64,000 bases of DNA from Metellina segmentata (taxonomy: Eukaryota; Arthropoda; Arachnida; Araneae; Tetragnathidae), in NCBI GenBank assembly GCA_947359465.1, contig OX375882.1, positions 53,814,509 to 53,878,508 on the forward strand, read 5' to 3'. Positions 12,179 to 27,100 of the stretch are shown one piece after another. Both the position numbers and the translations under genes were made by a program. The number at the start of each line of letters is the position of its first letter. Position 1 is the stretch's first letter. The notes under the pieces are model-generated. The model made no database searches, was not told the DNA's origin, and saw only the letters and a list, made by a program, of their open reading frames with translations.

Positions 12179-15100
12179 ATGGATGTGTACTTTGATATCA
12201 CAGAAGAACAAATCCCTATAATATACTCTACGCACTACAACATACACTTTATGGGATTGGAAAAGCTACATCCTTTTGATTCAGCTAAGTGGGAAAAAAT
12301 CTACAACATCTTGTTGGGTAAGATGGAAATATTTCTATTTTTGTCAAAGATTTGGAGCATGTTCATTTTATTTTACAATTGAGGTTCAGAGAAACTTTAG
12401 GGTATTTTCCAGGGTGTAAAAAAATCAATTAATCGGATTTATTTGATTTAAATCAAAAATCGGATTTTTTTAAATTTAAATTTCTGTAGGGCCTATAAAT
12501 TTGTTAAATAAAAAATTGAGTTTCTGACATGACATGTAAACTAATATTTAATTAAGTAAACAATCGGAATTTGTGATATGGTAAATTAATATTTATTTTA
12601 CTAAATGTCATTGTGTGTTACATGACAATACATTAAAAAAAAGAATTTTCAAAACAAGAGCAAAAGATAAGACATTTGTTTAACTTTAAAACACAAGTTG
12701 ACATCCTCCATAGTTTTTTTTGACTAATTAACATAATCATGTTAACAAATGTATCAGTAAGTGTAAGTGAGACCTAAATTAGTCTGATTAAATAAATATT
12801 TGTTATGGGTCACAACTCTTAAAGTGAAAGGTGACTGTTTCAGGGTGCATTTTGCAAAATAAAAGATGTTCATTGTGTTTAAACTTTCATCCTTTCAAAT
12901 AGAAAGCTCAGTTGAATTTTTTATTTAATAAATTATTAATCATATTAACTGTGTTATTTTGTATTTATGTCTCAATTAAAAAAGAGTAGTTGAAAAATCA
13001 CTATAGCTAAGCCATAGGTCAATCAATTAAAGGGGTAACAAGTAGTTTAGGCCTACTTTGTGGGGATTTTCTTTTGCTGTCTTGACATTTACGTAGATGT
13101 AGGCCTACTGCTGTATTGTTTGTAACATAAAATTATGCATAAACATTGTAAAAACTTTCAAATAGATGTCAACTTATTTTTTACTTTACTATTTGGCAGA
13201 ATCCCTGACTCAACAGAGTGTATTTACTTAGTTATAAAAATGTAAGATTGGTTGTGATTTAAATCAATGATTTAAAAAAAAAATCATTTGATTAAAATCA
13301 TGATTTTAATCGTTGATTTAAATCAAGTGATTTAAATCTTGACACCCTGGTATTTTCTATTTGATATTTTTATGTAATTTTTAAAATTATGTCCAATGGA
13401 GTTCACAAAAAATACAATTATTACTTAACTAGCCACAGCGTTGCCCATGACAGTTCTTTTTGTGTTAAAACTTAACTCCATTTAAAACTTTATTTGTTCT
13501 TTTCATCTGGTAAAAAATTGTTCCTTCGCAACATGAAACGGAAGTGTAAAAAATAAATTTAGAATATGTCATTTCTTTATGGTGTTGCCATTCTAAGAAA
13601 AACAATAATAATTAAATTCCATTAAATTAATTTTAAAATGTTCTAGAATGAATTTTAAAATAAATGCTTCATACAAAAATTGCAAAAAATTTGGACTACC
13701 TGTGTGCCAAATCCCACTGTTGTAAGTGCCATAGATTCGTCAGGACAATGTATACACTTAAACATACAAATAAACACTTCCTTTTATAATAGAGTTACTT
13801 TGTCACCTCAATTCCTTTTTTGATATTGTTCGGCCATTTTCTGTAGAATGAAAAAAACTTTGGTATTTGTACTTCCAAGTCTTGTTAAGAAGTCTAATGA
13901 TTCAAAATTCCAGTAAAGATTTCTTATTTATACTTCCATCAAGGATTAATATTTTTTAAACTATCAGAATTACCAAGGTTGACTTGGTTAATTGCAAAAG
14001 TGACCAGAATAATCACTTTTATCATGAAAAATCATTTTAATGTCTGGTAAAGTTTTCTTTAAACACTATTTGGATGTTTTGACAGTTTACTTCAAACGTG
14101 AATTTTATGCATGTTACATACTTACCAACTTGTACAGATTGGCTGTGCAACATGGAATTTGGCTAAGTTCCCTGAGTGTATAGAAAGGTTGTACAATTTT
14201 TTTGCAAGATTTACAAACAATACATGTGTAAACAGGATGTCTATTACTATGGCTTCACTGCAGTTTCTTTTGGGAACCCATTTTTACTACAAAAAAGATG
14301 ACAACAAAATCAATTATTCTTTCGAAATTTGTTTTCTTATAGCTGTATTGTGTAGTTACAGGATTGTCTTCCACCAAACAGTAGTATTTTCAGCCCATGT
14401 GTCTAGCATCATCTGACAGTATACGTAAAAACATTTTAACCAGGTTATGTTCTGCAATTGGCAGCTCTTACAAGGTCTACATCAAATTAGCCATAGAGCA
14501 AAAAACAAACTAAATATTAAACAAAATAAAAATCTAGACCAGCAATTTTCAACCCTTTTCATCTCACGAAATGCTTAAACTGATTACTAAAATTTTGTGG
14601 CACACTAAAAATGGATGAATTATTTGTTAACCCCTTTAAACATGAGTTTTTTTTTGGAAAAACTGGTAAAAAATTATCAAGTTTTTATTTTAGACAGAAA
14701 ATGAATATATAGGTATAGTTTAAGTTATTTTTTGCAATTTCAGGTGTGTGTGGAGGGGTGACTAGGAAGTCGAGAGGGGCAAAAATTATCTAAAAAAAAT
14801 TATTATACAAACAAAGTGTAAACGATTTGGTTGCATGTTTCTTTTCAATTTCAAAATATTAAAATCAAATTGTCATACTTACATGCATAAAAATGGCTTA
14901 AAATTCAGTTTGGTATGATATACCATCACTGGGGGGCATATTCAAAATTGCCAGAATTGCTCATTATGAGATAACTTTTTCTAAACAAATTACAAAAACA
15001 CTTAGTAAAAATTAATTTATGGTTAACTGTTTACTTTTATTATATTTAACACAATAAAAATGAATATATTACCTTTTCCACCCCAAACTACTTTAGAACA

Positions 15101-18100
15101 AAGAATTCCTAACAAAACATTTTAATCATCAAAATGCACCACGTGTTTTTCACAAGAAAAAGGCTGCATAGTGGTGCTATCTATAGTCAATAAGTTTAAT
15201 TATAATCTAGCCCACCTATTTTTACTAGAACGGATCTCAGACAGACATTAGAAATAAAATAACACGAGATACAACAAACCTTACGGCAAATTAATTACCT
15301 GTTGATGTTAAAAACAAATTATTTTGAATTCGTAAGGTATCTCATTTTTGAAAAAATTATGAATGTGTCATTCATTGGCTTCCATTTATTTTCAAATGGA
15401 AAGTTTTAAATGACTAATTCATAAATGAATATCAGTTATTGGTTCTTTTCAAGTAGAAAGAAAACATTATTTTGTGATAAAATTTTTCTCAAGAATCAAA
15501 AAGTTTGAGAGGTAGTATTTGACACTCTTTTGGTGCAAAGAATCACAAAACAGGAAGTGCTAAATGCATTTTAAAGATGAAGCCATTCTTTTAACTTTTT
15601 GCATCTTGCATAGGAAACCTGTATAAAAATTTTAAAATATCTTTGAATAATTGCAAAATATCAGTCGTATTTGAAAAGGTTTTGTGCTGTTTCATTTTTT
15701 TTTTAATAAAACAATTCTACAGCCACATGTTTAAACCAAGGACTCATGAGGAAAATTGGTCAAAATGTAGTCATGCCATCAAGAAATTAATTCGCATCTT
15801 TAGCCATGTTGTACACAAAATGATAATTAATACCAAAATTATGGTGGACATCAATAAATTATGCAGAAATCAATGTTTTATTCTCTATATTAGACTGTTT
15901 TATTCTCTATTTTATCTGACCTAAATATTAGAAAATTAATTGTATTTCATTGCCATTTTAACCTGAATTTTTACAAAAATGCAGACTGAGGAATGGTTAA
16001 TAGTGTATTCACTAAGTTACAATGTCTTATAAAATATTCTGAAAATATATTGAACTCTTTTATGGGATACTTGTAACACAGAAGTCATAAAATGGAAAGA
16101 CACTTGTTTGTTCACTTAGGTACAAGTATTGTGAGTTCTCAAAATTTCATGAAAATGTGTCTATCTATTTGGGCATAGAGCACGTACACACACCAAATGG
16201 AGAAATTGCTGAATTCTCATTAAAATGGTCTAAAATGGATCAGCTTGCAATGGGACAAATATTCAATGTACAAACAAGCACTATTTTTATATAAAAAGAT
16301 TTCGTATTTTTTCATGTGTTATTTGTTTCTTCGATTGCTGTATATTTTAACGACGTAATTGTCAATATTTTAGGTGCTGGAATTGTGAATAAGAATTCTT
16401 CTGTTGAGCCTTGTGAAGCTAAAGAGGAAGTTTTGCGAATTGTTCACCCTGATTCATATCTGAAGCATCTAAAGGCATGGTTTTTTTTAAAAACCTAATT
16501 CCACATTGTTGTATAATTGTACTCTTAAATATATCCTTTTCTGAAGTTTAAAGAAAATTTAAAATTCATACTCTGGTAACATTATGTTTTTAGCACATTT
16601 ACAAGGTCTTTTTAAAATTCATACTCTTGTAACACTGCTTTATGTTATGTTTTTAGCACATTTACAAGGTCTATATAAAATTCAATATAGATTGCACAAA
16701 AAATAGCTCCCTTTTGGGTTTCAATTATAATATTATTTATAAAAAACCTCTTCTGACTCCACACAGTAGTTTCTTCATTGGTTGATAAGTTTCACTAACA
16801 TACATGATACAAAAATTGACATTATTTTTATGTTAATGAATAGCAAAAACAGATATAAACCATAGAAAATCAAGGGCTAATTTGACTTAATTATTTAAAT
16901 GGGCTTGATTTGAGTTATAAAGCTATAAAATACTGTTAAAAAGTGCTCTGAAGAACTTGCTGCTCTAATGAAATTCTTTAGCTGTCTGATGATAGTAGGC
17001 ATGTGGAATCTGGAACATAGAAATCGCACAGAAACAGTGAGTGAATGAGAAAATAGGTTTTAAATGTTAAAATATAGCAAATCACCTTTCAAGTATGAGG
17101 TATGAAGGGGTGTTTTACTGTGTCCTGTATTAAGAAAAAAAGAATTAGCCCTGTAAGAAGTACACAAAATGCCTTTTTATGCATATCTGCTTATACACTA
17201 TGTGTCCAAAAAAAAAGTCGCTGCTGAAATCGAAACGTTTAGTTTTGGGACGACAGTGATTCAATGAGTATGGCAGATATTTGCATAAATGTTTGCGTGA
17301 TGCAGCTTGAAATGTCGTCGTTACTGCATACCATTGTTTACTTTGAAGTAAGCATAAAACTGAAAGCATTAGCTGTGGTCGAGGAAATGATGTAACAGAT
17401 TTCAAAAAGGGACAAATCATTGGTCTGTACCAAAGTGGGGAAAAAGTGTAAAGACATAGTTGCAATTTGTGGCATAGGATTGCGAACTGTTTAACGCATA
17501 ATTAAATCCTGGAAAGATGGCGCTGAACCATCCAGTTCATGAAAAATGTGCAGTCGAAAATCCATCCTGAATGAACGTGACTGGCAATCGCTGAAGTGAT
17601 TAGTGAAAGCAAATCGCAAGAAATCGACTGTACAACTCACAGCACTCTTCAATAATGGAAACAAAACAATTTCCAGACGCACAATGCGACAAGAACTTAA
17701 AAAAGCGGGACTAAGAAGTTGTGTTGCAGTAAGGAAGCCCCTTGTAAGTGCAATTTATCGAAAGAAAAGACTGCAATTTGCAAAGGAGCACAAAAATTGG
17801 ACTGCTCAGCAATAGGGAAGTGTCATGTGGTCTGATGAGTTACGATTAACGCTTTTTTCAAAACGAAGGACACATCAGCGTTCGAAGATAGCCACATGAA
17901 GCATTGGACCCTATATGTATCATTCCCACTGTGCACTCCTCAGGAGGCAGTGTAATGATTTGGGGTTGTTTTTGTTTGGCTGGACTGGGCCACGCAACAT
18001 TGTGCATCAACAAAATGAAGTCTGCACACTACATCAGCATCTTGGATGATCATGTGCCAGCAATAGACTTTTCTTCCCTGACGGCAGTGGTGTATTACAA

Positions 18101-21100
18101 GACGATAACTCCTAGGTACACCAAGCTGGAACTGTGAAATCTTGGATCACTGAGCACGATACATCATTTACACACATGATTTGGCCATCGCAAAGTCCAG
18201 ACCTCAATCCCATTGAGAATCTGTGGGACTTACTTAAAAACAATTTAAGGGCGTATTCCACTCTTCCTTCATCCATCGAGGTTTTGGGAGATCTCTTGTT
18301 GCAACTGTGGCTGAAAATGCAAATGGACACTGTGCAGAAGCTCACTGTAACAATGTCACTGAAATGAATGTTGAATAAAAGCTGTTATTCAAAGCTAATG
18401 GTGTTCAAATGAAATATTAAGGTATGCAACTTTTTTTTGGACACATAGTGTATCAAGTAAAAAAGGATTAAATAAGGCTTGTAAAGCGAGCAATGACACT
18501 GCCATCGATATAAGTAGAAATTTTAATAAAAATTGCTAATGCAGGTTTCTAGCTTCTTGAATTTCATTTTCAGTATGACTGCCATATATACTGTTGCATC
18601 TTCATATTCTCCTTCCCACTACTCTCAAAACTAATACTATACAAACTCTAATTTTGGTTCTTTCTGACACTTCAATGTCCCTTTGAGTGGGTTGTTTTTA
18701 AAAATTATTAATGGATGAAGTATTTCAAAAACTTGAAATCTGAAATAAAATTCAACTGTTCAATGCTACATATGTACATTCAAAAATGGATAGGGTCCAG
18801 AACAAAGCCCTCAGACTTATTACTTCTACTGCCTGCTCCACCTCTATTACTGCCCTAGAAATTCAGACTGGTTTGGAACTTATGGATGTTAGAAGAGAGA
18901 AACAACTTCTTTAACAATTTGAAAAATCTAAAAGACTCCCCCTTCAGCACTGGTGGGAATCGATACCAGCTTGAAAGAGACTTAAAACTCATCAATCATT
19001 CTTTTCCATATCTGAAGACTCATTGAATAAATGCAATATCAAAAATGATACTAGTCAGCAGTTCTGCCTTAAAGGGAGTTTCCCTCCCAACCTCAGTTTT
19101 CCACCTTCAATTAATTTCCGAAAAAAAAAGAGTGATGCTCTTCCTGCTGTTCTTCATGCTCATGCCCTGGAAACCATTGCAACTAGATGTCCAAGGGATA
19201 CCTGGCTCCATATATATACCAATGGTTTCGCCCTGGAGGATTGTACAGCCGGAGCCGGTTATTATTGCGAGACTTTTTGAGGGTTCATGTGCTGTGGGCT
19301 TAAATGCTATGAGCTGTGAGGCTAAAATTGCGGCAAGCAACATCTTATTTATCTGACTTGACTATTTCTTACAGACACGCTGTTTTTCTTGTTGATTTGC
19401 AGTCAGCGATTCTCTTCCTCTGCTCTTTCCACTATAGCACTTCGTCAGGTATAGAAGAAGCAAAACAAAAAATTTACGAACTCAACTGTGTTGGTTGGAC
19501 GATTCTCTTCCAATTGATATCCAGCCACTGTGACATTCCCGGTAATGACAAGGCAGGCTCGCTGGCTAAACATGGTTGCAACCTTCCACAGCCTCTTCTT
19601 GACTTACCATACAACCAGGCATTTCCCACCACATTATAAGATCAACGGTGAGATACATGTGCAAAACTCAAGAGACTGATGCTAAAGGTAAAATCTAGGA
19701 AAGCCTACTATATCTGGTCCCAATGGATCTCCCCAGACGGATCTTTGCAGCCAACTTCAGAATTTTAAACGGACATGACTATCTCCAAGGACGTTTCCAC
19801 CAGATTAGTGTGAAAGACATTCCTAACTTCCCTATGTGTTCCACTGGAGAGACTGAACTTTAGCCACTTGACAGTTTGTGCCACTTTGGCCAGCTCAAAT
19901 TTTAATGTTCTAACTCTTGGTATATTTTAAAGGCTTGTTTATGCTGGGCTGCACGAAGGGAAATGGTCAATACGACTCATTCCTCGACGTAATTTTTAAA
20001 AAATGTGCATTTAATGTTCAGTAAAATTCAACTGTCATTTCTGAAAGCTGTTTGCTTAGAGAAAAATATTTCAAGAGGTTCTTTCTTAAATTCAGCTTTA
20101 TTAAATTTCTGCTTAAAGTGGGCTATCATTCTTAGACTGGTCTGAATATGGCCTTTGCTTTTTTGACTATCTCTGTGTTATCATTGTTTTATTTGTTTGC
20201 ACCACAACATATCTCTGAAAAAGGCTTGTTAAATATTATGAATAGTTTTAGCTTGTGTATTAGAGATTTTTTAAAATTTAGTGTGGAAACATCTGCATCT
20301 GAAACTTGAAGCAAATATATTCAATAATTTATGACTTAAAAATTAATGCAGTGTTATTCAATTTTGAATTTTTGTTTCATCTGTTTGATTCCTTAAAAAA
20401 GTGCTGAATTTATCTCTGGCTTACATGTGAAACATTTAAAAAATAGTCTGCAAAAGAATTGAAAAAAATTCCACCTGCTTGCCAAACTCACTTGGTGTGT
20501 TTCTAAAGAAAATATCTTAATTGTCATGGAAAGAAAAAATGTCTTAGTGGACTTCACCAGTCTGAAGATTATCATAGGATCATGGTAGCTTGGTTGGAAG
20601 AGCATTGAATTTGCAACTGGAGGGTTGCGAGTTTGAATCCAGCCAAAGACTGTCATGTACAAAGGGGGCTGATACACATTATATCCGCATGGTCTTTTGC
20701 TGGTGTGGAAGTTTAGAGAGTGGGGTGCCAGCTTGGTTGCCTCATCATCTGAACGTGGTTCAAAATTATGTGGCGTCCCCAGATCTTTCCCTTTGGGATT
20801 GATCTTGGACTGTCGTCAATAGCCCATTGTGTTCCTCTAGTACGTTAATTAAAAATACCAATCCTAAAGATTACCACATTCTAGTCTAGAAAACTTACAT
20901 TGAAATTTTTAACTGTTTCAGTTATATATTGATATATTGGTTTTACAAGTTAGAATTGGTATACTTAACTTATTCCTGTATTTGCTATGTTACTGTATTA
21001 GTGCAGGAGTTTTCATACTGTTGCAAATAATTTTTTAGCCCTTAAACATAACAAGTAAATATTATTTACGTTTATCTAGAATTTTCTTGTAAGAGATATC

Positions 21101-24100
21101 TGCTTTACAAAATACACACTTTTGAGCATTCTTTTTAAGATATAATTTTTTAGTTAAGTAAGTTCTAAAATATAAAATGACTGTTTTCTTTCATTTATAA
21201 CATTTATTTCTTTTCCTTTTCTAAAGAAATACGTAACAAAGTTTTATCCAAATTGAATGTATTTATTAACATGCAATTTTCATCTTTGCAGTGGAGTGTA
21301 AACGTTGCTAGAATAACTGAGGTGCCATGTATAACTGCTTTACCAAACAATGTAGTACAAAGAAGAGTTTTAAGACCTTTTCGTTACCATACTGGAGGAA
21401 CAATACTGGTAATCTGTTTTTGTTTACTTTGTTGATATATTAATACGTTCCTTGATGTTAAAGGCACTCATCAGGTGAAATTCTATTTTAAATTATGAAT
21501 AAATTATAAAAGTGGGAATTTTTATTTTGATTTAAAACATCCTATTAAATTTCACACACACACACATGTTTGAAAAAAAAGTTAAAAATCTAATAATTAT
21601 TACAGGTTTTGAAATAGATTTTTTAATACAGGTGCACCTTGCGCACCTACATTTTTAAATTAGGTGCATATATTATATTTTAGGTGCACATTTAAAAAAA
21701 CGTAATATAAGAGCATTTATGTAATGTAAACTACTTTATTAGTTAGGTATGTTTGGATATGTTACAAATAGATAGTAAATAAAAATATTTAAACATTTTT
21801 TTATCTGCAAAATTATTACTTACAAATATTCAGTCATCATCCGACATTGGTGGGCAATCAGAAAAGTCTATGTTTTTTGCAGATATTTAACCATAAGGTT
21901 TAGTGTGTCCATACTTGTTATTGTATTTTTCCTTCATTGCAACATAGCATTTTCTGGATTAAAGTTTTAGCATAGTGTGTATTTAGGAATTTTAATTGTG
22001 TTCCTTTAGAGCGAGAGAGGTCAGTACAAATATTTTGTTCAGGTATCAAAATAACATAAAATGTGTGCACCTAGAGGGAAAAAAATATGTGCAAAATTTT
22101 ATTTTCAGGTGCACAGTACACCTGTGCACCCGGGTATTTCGAGCCCTGAATTATTAACTTGGGTAAAAAATAACTTGACTTTACCCCCTAGTGTTCTATT
22201 TCTAAAATTTAATCTAATATTGATCCATTGGGTAACAATTTATAAGCCATGAATTCTTTGCTAAACAATTACATCTGTTAAACATAATGAAGAATGAGGA
22301 TTATTAAGAAAGTCATTCAAAATGTTATTTAACTAAACTTATTTCGTAAAGTATAAAATTGTAATGGAAGAATACTGATTCTACTTTAATCCACAAAATA
22401 GTGTGTAAGGTGCACAGAAAATCAAAGCTTCCTTACCTAGTTTACACTACTTGTAGTTAAGGGTGCTTTGAACTTTGATTGTGTTGGATGATACCATATC
22501 AGATCATTATAAATATGATGGTATTCTCAGCTTGTAAACCATTTTCGTTCATGAGATTGTCATTCAACTCAAAACTGTAAGACTGTTTACTAGTTCACAA
22601 ATCAAAATTCTTAGACTAAAATTACTCACTAAATCATCAGCACTCATATTCCAGAAGCTTTTTAAAGGAAAAAAATTATTGTTTTGGTATTGTGTAGTAT
22701 AGGGAAGGGGAAGGGAATTGCACAAGCAGAGGATATAGATATCATTGGGATTACTGAAAGTTGGGCAAGCAGTGAAGATGCACAAATTTTAGAATTAAGT
22801 GGATTCACAATGTTTAGGGAGGACAGAGTGAATAGGAAAGGGGGTGGGGTTTTGATTTATGTGAGAGAATTCTTAAACTGTACGGAAATAAAGTTAAATA
22901 GTAAAACTGAGGGTATAGAATCAGTCTGGGTGAAACTGAATAAAGGCAAAGGACTAATTATGGGCAATATATATAGACCTCCTGTTTGTAGTGAAGAGCA
23001 GGAAAAGGGCATGTGCAATCTGATAAACGAAACATGTCAAAAAGGAGAATTAATTTTAATGGGGGACTATAACTATCCAAATATTGACCGGACAAACAAT
23101 CTAGCTACAAATGGGAAAGGGGCAGAATTTTTGGAAGTGATACAGGATTGTTTTTTGTACCAGATGGTGTATGAGGATACTAGGGACAATGCAATATTGG
23201 ATTGGATTTTCAGCAATGATGAGGATAGGGTGCAGGATTTAGTTATAGGTGAGCCACTGGGAGAAAGTGTTCATAGAAGTATCAGTTTAGTCAGCATACA
23301 CAATCAATAGTAGGATAATTCCAAATTTCAGAAAGGTAAATTTTCATAAGATAAGGGAAGAGTTAAAGGAAACATTCAAAGGGGGATTATTAGCACCGCA
23401 TCATTCTGAACAATGGGAGGAATTCAAGAATAAGTTAGACAGGGTGTTAAAAAACATGTAACGTTCAGGAAAATCTAGAAAATTGCTCCCTATGTGGTTT
23501 TCAGGGGAAACACACAAAGCTTTAAAATTAAAACAAAAAACATACAGGGTATATAAAAGCACTGGTAAGGACAGGGACAAGGAGGCATATCCAGGGTTCC
23601 CACAGTCCTTGAAAAGTCCTTAAAATTCCTTGAATTTGTTTTTCCTAACTAGGGGCCCTTGAAAGTCCTTGAAAATTAGGAAACTCGGTGAAAAGTCCTT
23701 GAAAGTACTTGATTTTTTTAACTAGTACATAATAGTGTAATTTCGTGTTGCATTGCTACTTGTCCAGACTAGTTTCCTCCAAAGCAGGTCTGTCATTTGA
23801 GCGTCATTCTGAATGAAACCGATGTTTCCCGCTTTGACACTACAAGATATACTAGTAATGCTATGTCTAGATCGTCCATTTTCCACAGTATTCTGTCCGT
23901 CTAAGTTGACACCTCTGGTCTACGTTAAGACAGCCATCTTGTTATGTCCGCCACATAATGACGTATCACGTTCGCTACATAACAGCACTGCTTTCTTAGG
24001 AAACCGTAGCTTTAGCAGTCAGGATGTCATTGGAAACCTGTCACGCATCCAAAGAAATAAAGCCAAATTCTTATTGCAAAAATATAAAAGTTACAATTGA

Positions 24101-27100
24101 AAAAAAAAAATTTTAAAGAAAATCACATTAAAGATTTCTATTGTTGAAAATTTTCTGCAGATTTCAAATCCGTTGAAATTTTCCCTCTATCTTTAACGAT
24201 CACAAAGATAAAAACTCAGACTAGATAGTAAAGAAGCCCTAACACCAGTCAAAACTTTTGATTTATTTTGTTACTCAAACAAAATATACCATTACAGCCG
24301 TCTGTTGTAGGCAGTGGACGACAGGAAAATAGAGATTGTGCCATGTAGATCGAACCGTCTGTGCTCTACTCGTCCATACTCTTCTTCGTGCGACTAAAAG
24401 AATTTATCGCACGGCCGAAATTGATATGTGTGCAAGTAGCCTGATAGCATTGAGTTGAGACAAAAAGCAAAATAAAAAAAGAAAGTTCAAATTTTTACCA
24501 AAATTGATGATAAACTTTCTTTTTTTGGCTATCAGTAGTTTTAAAAAAATTGTCTTTTATTTGTATTCACATTTTTCTTTTTAATTGACAATTTTTGTGT
24601 ATGCCTTGTTTTAGGTCGTTATAAAAAATTTTAGGTCCTTGAAAAATTTGTTTTGGGTTTTGAAAAGTCCTTAAAAGTCCGTGAATTTTTTTTGGATAAA
24701 GGTGTGGGAACCATGATATCAGAAAGCCAGAAAGGAGTTTAAAACTATTAGTCGGAAGCAAAAGGTGTCCTTAGAGGAAAAATTAGCAAGGGAAATAAAT
24801 ATAAACCCAAAAGAATTTTTTGCATATGCAAGTGGTAAAAATAAATTTAGTACTGCACTGGGCCCGTTGGAGGGGAAGGGAGGTGAATTAATTCAAGACG
24901 AGGTGGGAATGGCAAACGTATTAAATGACTTTTTTCTGAGGGTTTTCAATGGTAACTATAATTTTAAAAAGGATCCCAAGGATGGAGCCTTTGCAGGGGG
25001 TATAATTAAAGAATGCAAATTCAACAGGGAAGAAATAGTACATCAGTTGAAAAGAATTAAGCCATCTAAAGCACCAGGGCCAGAGGATATTTATCCGAGA
25101 GTACTAGTGGAATGCGCGGAAGAACTGGGGGAAGTAATTCACACGATATTTAATTCAACATATAGCACAGGTTGGGTACCAATGGATTGGAAGTTGGCCA
25201 ACATAACTCCAATTTTCAAAAAGGGAATACAAAGTGATCCGGGCAACTATAGACCAGTAAGTCTAACATCAGTAATTTGCAAAATATTTGAATCTCTGTT
25301 AAAAAAGCATATAATGTTATACTTGGAGGAGGGGGGACTGTTATCAGAGAATCAGTATAGGTTTAGGAAGGGCAGATCCTGCACTACAAACCTTTTGAAG
25401 TTCTACGAAAAAATTACTGAGGAGCTGGATAATAAGAGCAGTGTGGATATCATGTACATAGATTTTCAAAAGGCTTTTGATAAAGTACCTCATGAGGCAT
25501 TACTGTTTAAATTGGAAAGGCTGGGGATTCAGGGAAAAACATTAATATGGATAAAGAATTGGTTATTGGGTAGAAAGCAGAGAGTGCAGGTAAAAGGAAA
25601 TTATTCACAGTGGACAGAAGTTATAAGTGGGGTGCCTCAGGGATCAGTTTGGGGACCAATTTTATTTATAATTTTCATAGATGATATAGGTCAGGGGATC
25701 AAGAATAGAATCAGTATATTTGCAGATGACTTAAAAATATGGGGGACAGTGGATACCAAGTTACAGATAGAAAATTTACAAGGGGATTTTGATAAGATAT
25801 CCGAATGGGCTGTAAAATAGGGTATGTCATTAAATGTAGGGAAATGTCAAGTTCTGCATATGGGTTACAGGAACAGTGGAGCCGAGTGCTGTCTGCAGGG
25901 AGTAAAGGTAAAGGAGGGAGAAACAGTCAAGGATCTTGGGGTGATAATTCACAGGGATTTTAAAATGGGTCACCAATGTTCAGCTGCGGGTAAAAAGGCT
26001 AATAGGTTATTGGGGTATATTAAAAAGACTGTAACTTCAAGGGATAAGAATATAATCTTGCCGTTATATAAGGGTTTAGTAAGACCACATCTAGAATATG
26101 CTGTACAATTCTGGGCTCCATATATGAGAAAGGACATAGAATCAATTGAAAGGGTTCAGCACAGAGCTACAAAAATAATAAAGGGGCTAGCAAATTTCGA
26201 CTATAATGAACGTTTAAGTAAGCTAAACATGTATACACTGGAAAGAAGAAGAAGAAGGAGGGGGGATTTGATTCAGCTTTTCAAGTTTGTAAAACAAGGG
26301 GACACAGAGGGCTTAAATTTCAATAGGGATAACAGAACAAGGGGCCATGGGTATAAATTGAATAAGACACATTTTAATCGGGACTTAAGGAAAAACTACT
26401 ACTTTAATAGGGTAATAGACCGTTGGAATGCGTTGCCAGAAAATATAGTTAATTCAAAGGGAGTGTACGAATTTAAGACACAATTGGATAGTCAGTGGGA
26501 ATTCATAAACAAAGGACCAGCCTTGTTGGGCTTGAGCCTGTAGCTGGTCGTCAATATTTGTATTTGTATATGTACATTAACTTAAAAATTGCTCAATATT
26601 TTTAAGAATATTAAGTATTTACATTGGTTTTATAGGGATTTCTCAGCAAAACAAAAATGTAGAGATCATTTTATCTAAATTTTATTGTTTAAAGGTAAAG
26701 AAATTCGGAGGAAAAGTTTTAACTAATAGACTGGTATGTGGTATTTGTTGAGTTTCAAGAAGTCTTAATAAAAAACATGAATTATAAAATTTGTCACAAA
26801 TTTTTTCCCATTTTACATAATTTTGCAATCTATAAAACAAAAAATAAGTAATGTATTTCAAATTACTGTTATATTTCACTTGTTTCATTTTGTTTGATAA
26901 AATTTGTTCCTTATATAAATATATATATATGTTCTATAAAATAATTTGATTGACAACACTTGTATCTAATTTTATGTGTACTCAATTCTTAGGGATGCTT
27001 TAATGCAGTTGTTCTTAACCTTTGAGAATCACTGCCAGCAAAATGTTTTTAAAAACAAAGAACTGGTCCCAATAAATTTAATCGTAAATATATTTCTACT

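Larger units (their letters stand above)
12318..16373 (+). other. HDAC11 intron 1
   Basis: GT-AG intron of 4.1 kb. It holds a 940-bp hAT MITE (12410-13349), a short superfamily A copy (13424-13800), and a hAT-like terminus CAGCAATTTTCAACCC at 14539 with no mate found. The remainder is plain AT-rich sequence. Confidence 0.85.
16475..21291 (+). other. HDAC11 intron 2 (GC-AG)
   Basis: 4.8 kb. The donor reads AAAG|GCATGG and the acceptor TTTGCAG. It contains a local tandem duplication (16555-16680), a Tc1-like element (17196-18450), an RNase H LINE remnant (18783-19930) and a SINE (20583-20870). The rest shows nothing recognisable. Confidence 0.8.

Noticed and set aside
14111..14416. Open frame beginning MLHTYQL, resembling the human HDAC11 start
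   Set aside because: It lies downstream of exon 1 inside intron 1, similarity ends after a few residues, and exon 1 already supplies the N-terminus.
16474..16479. Alternative GT donor for HDAC11 exon 2
   Set aside because: Using CATG|GTTTTT changes the phase and creates an early stop in exon 3; the GC donor keeps the conserved frame.
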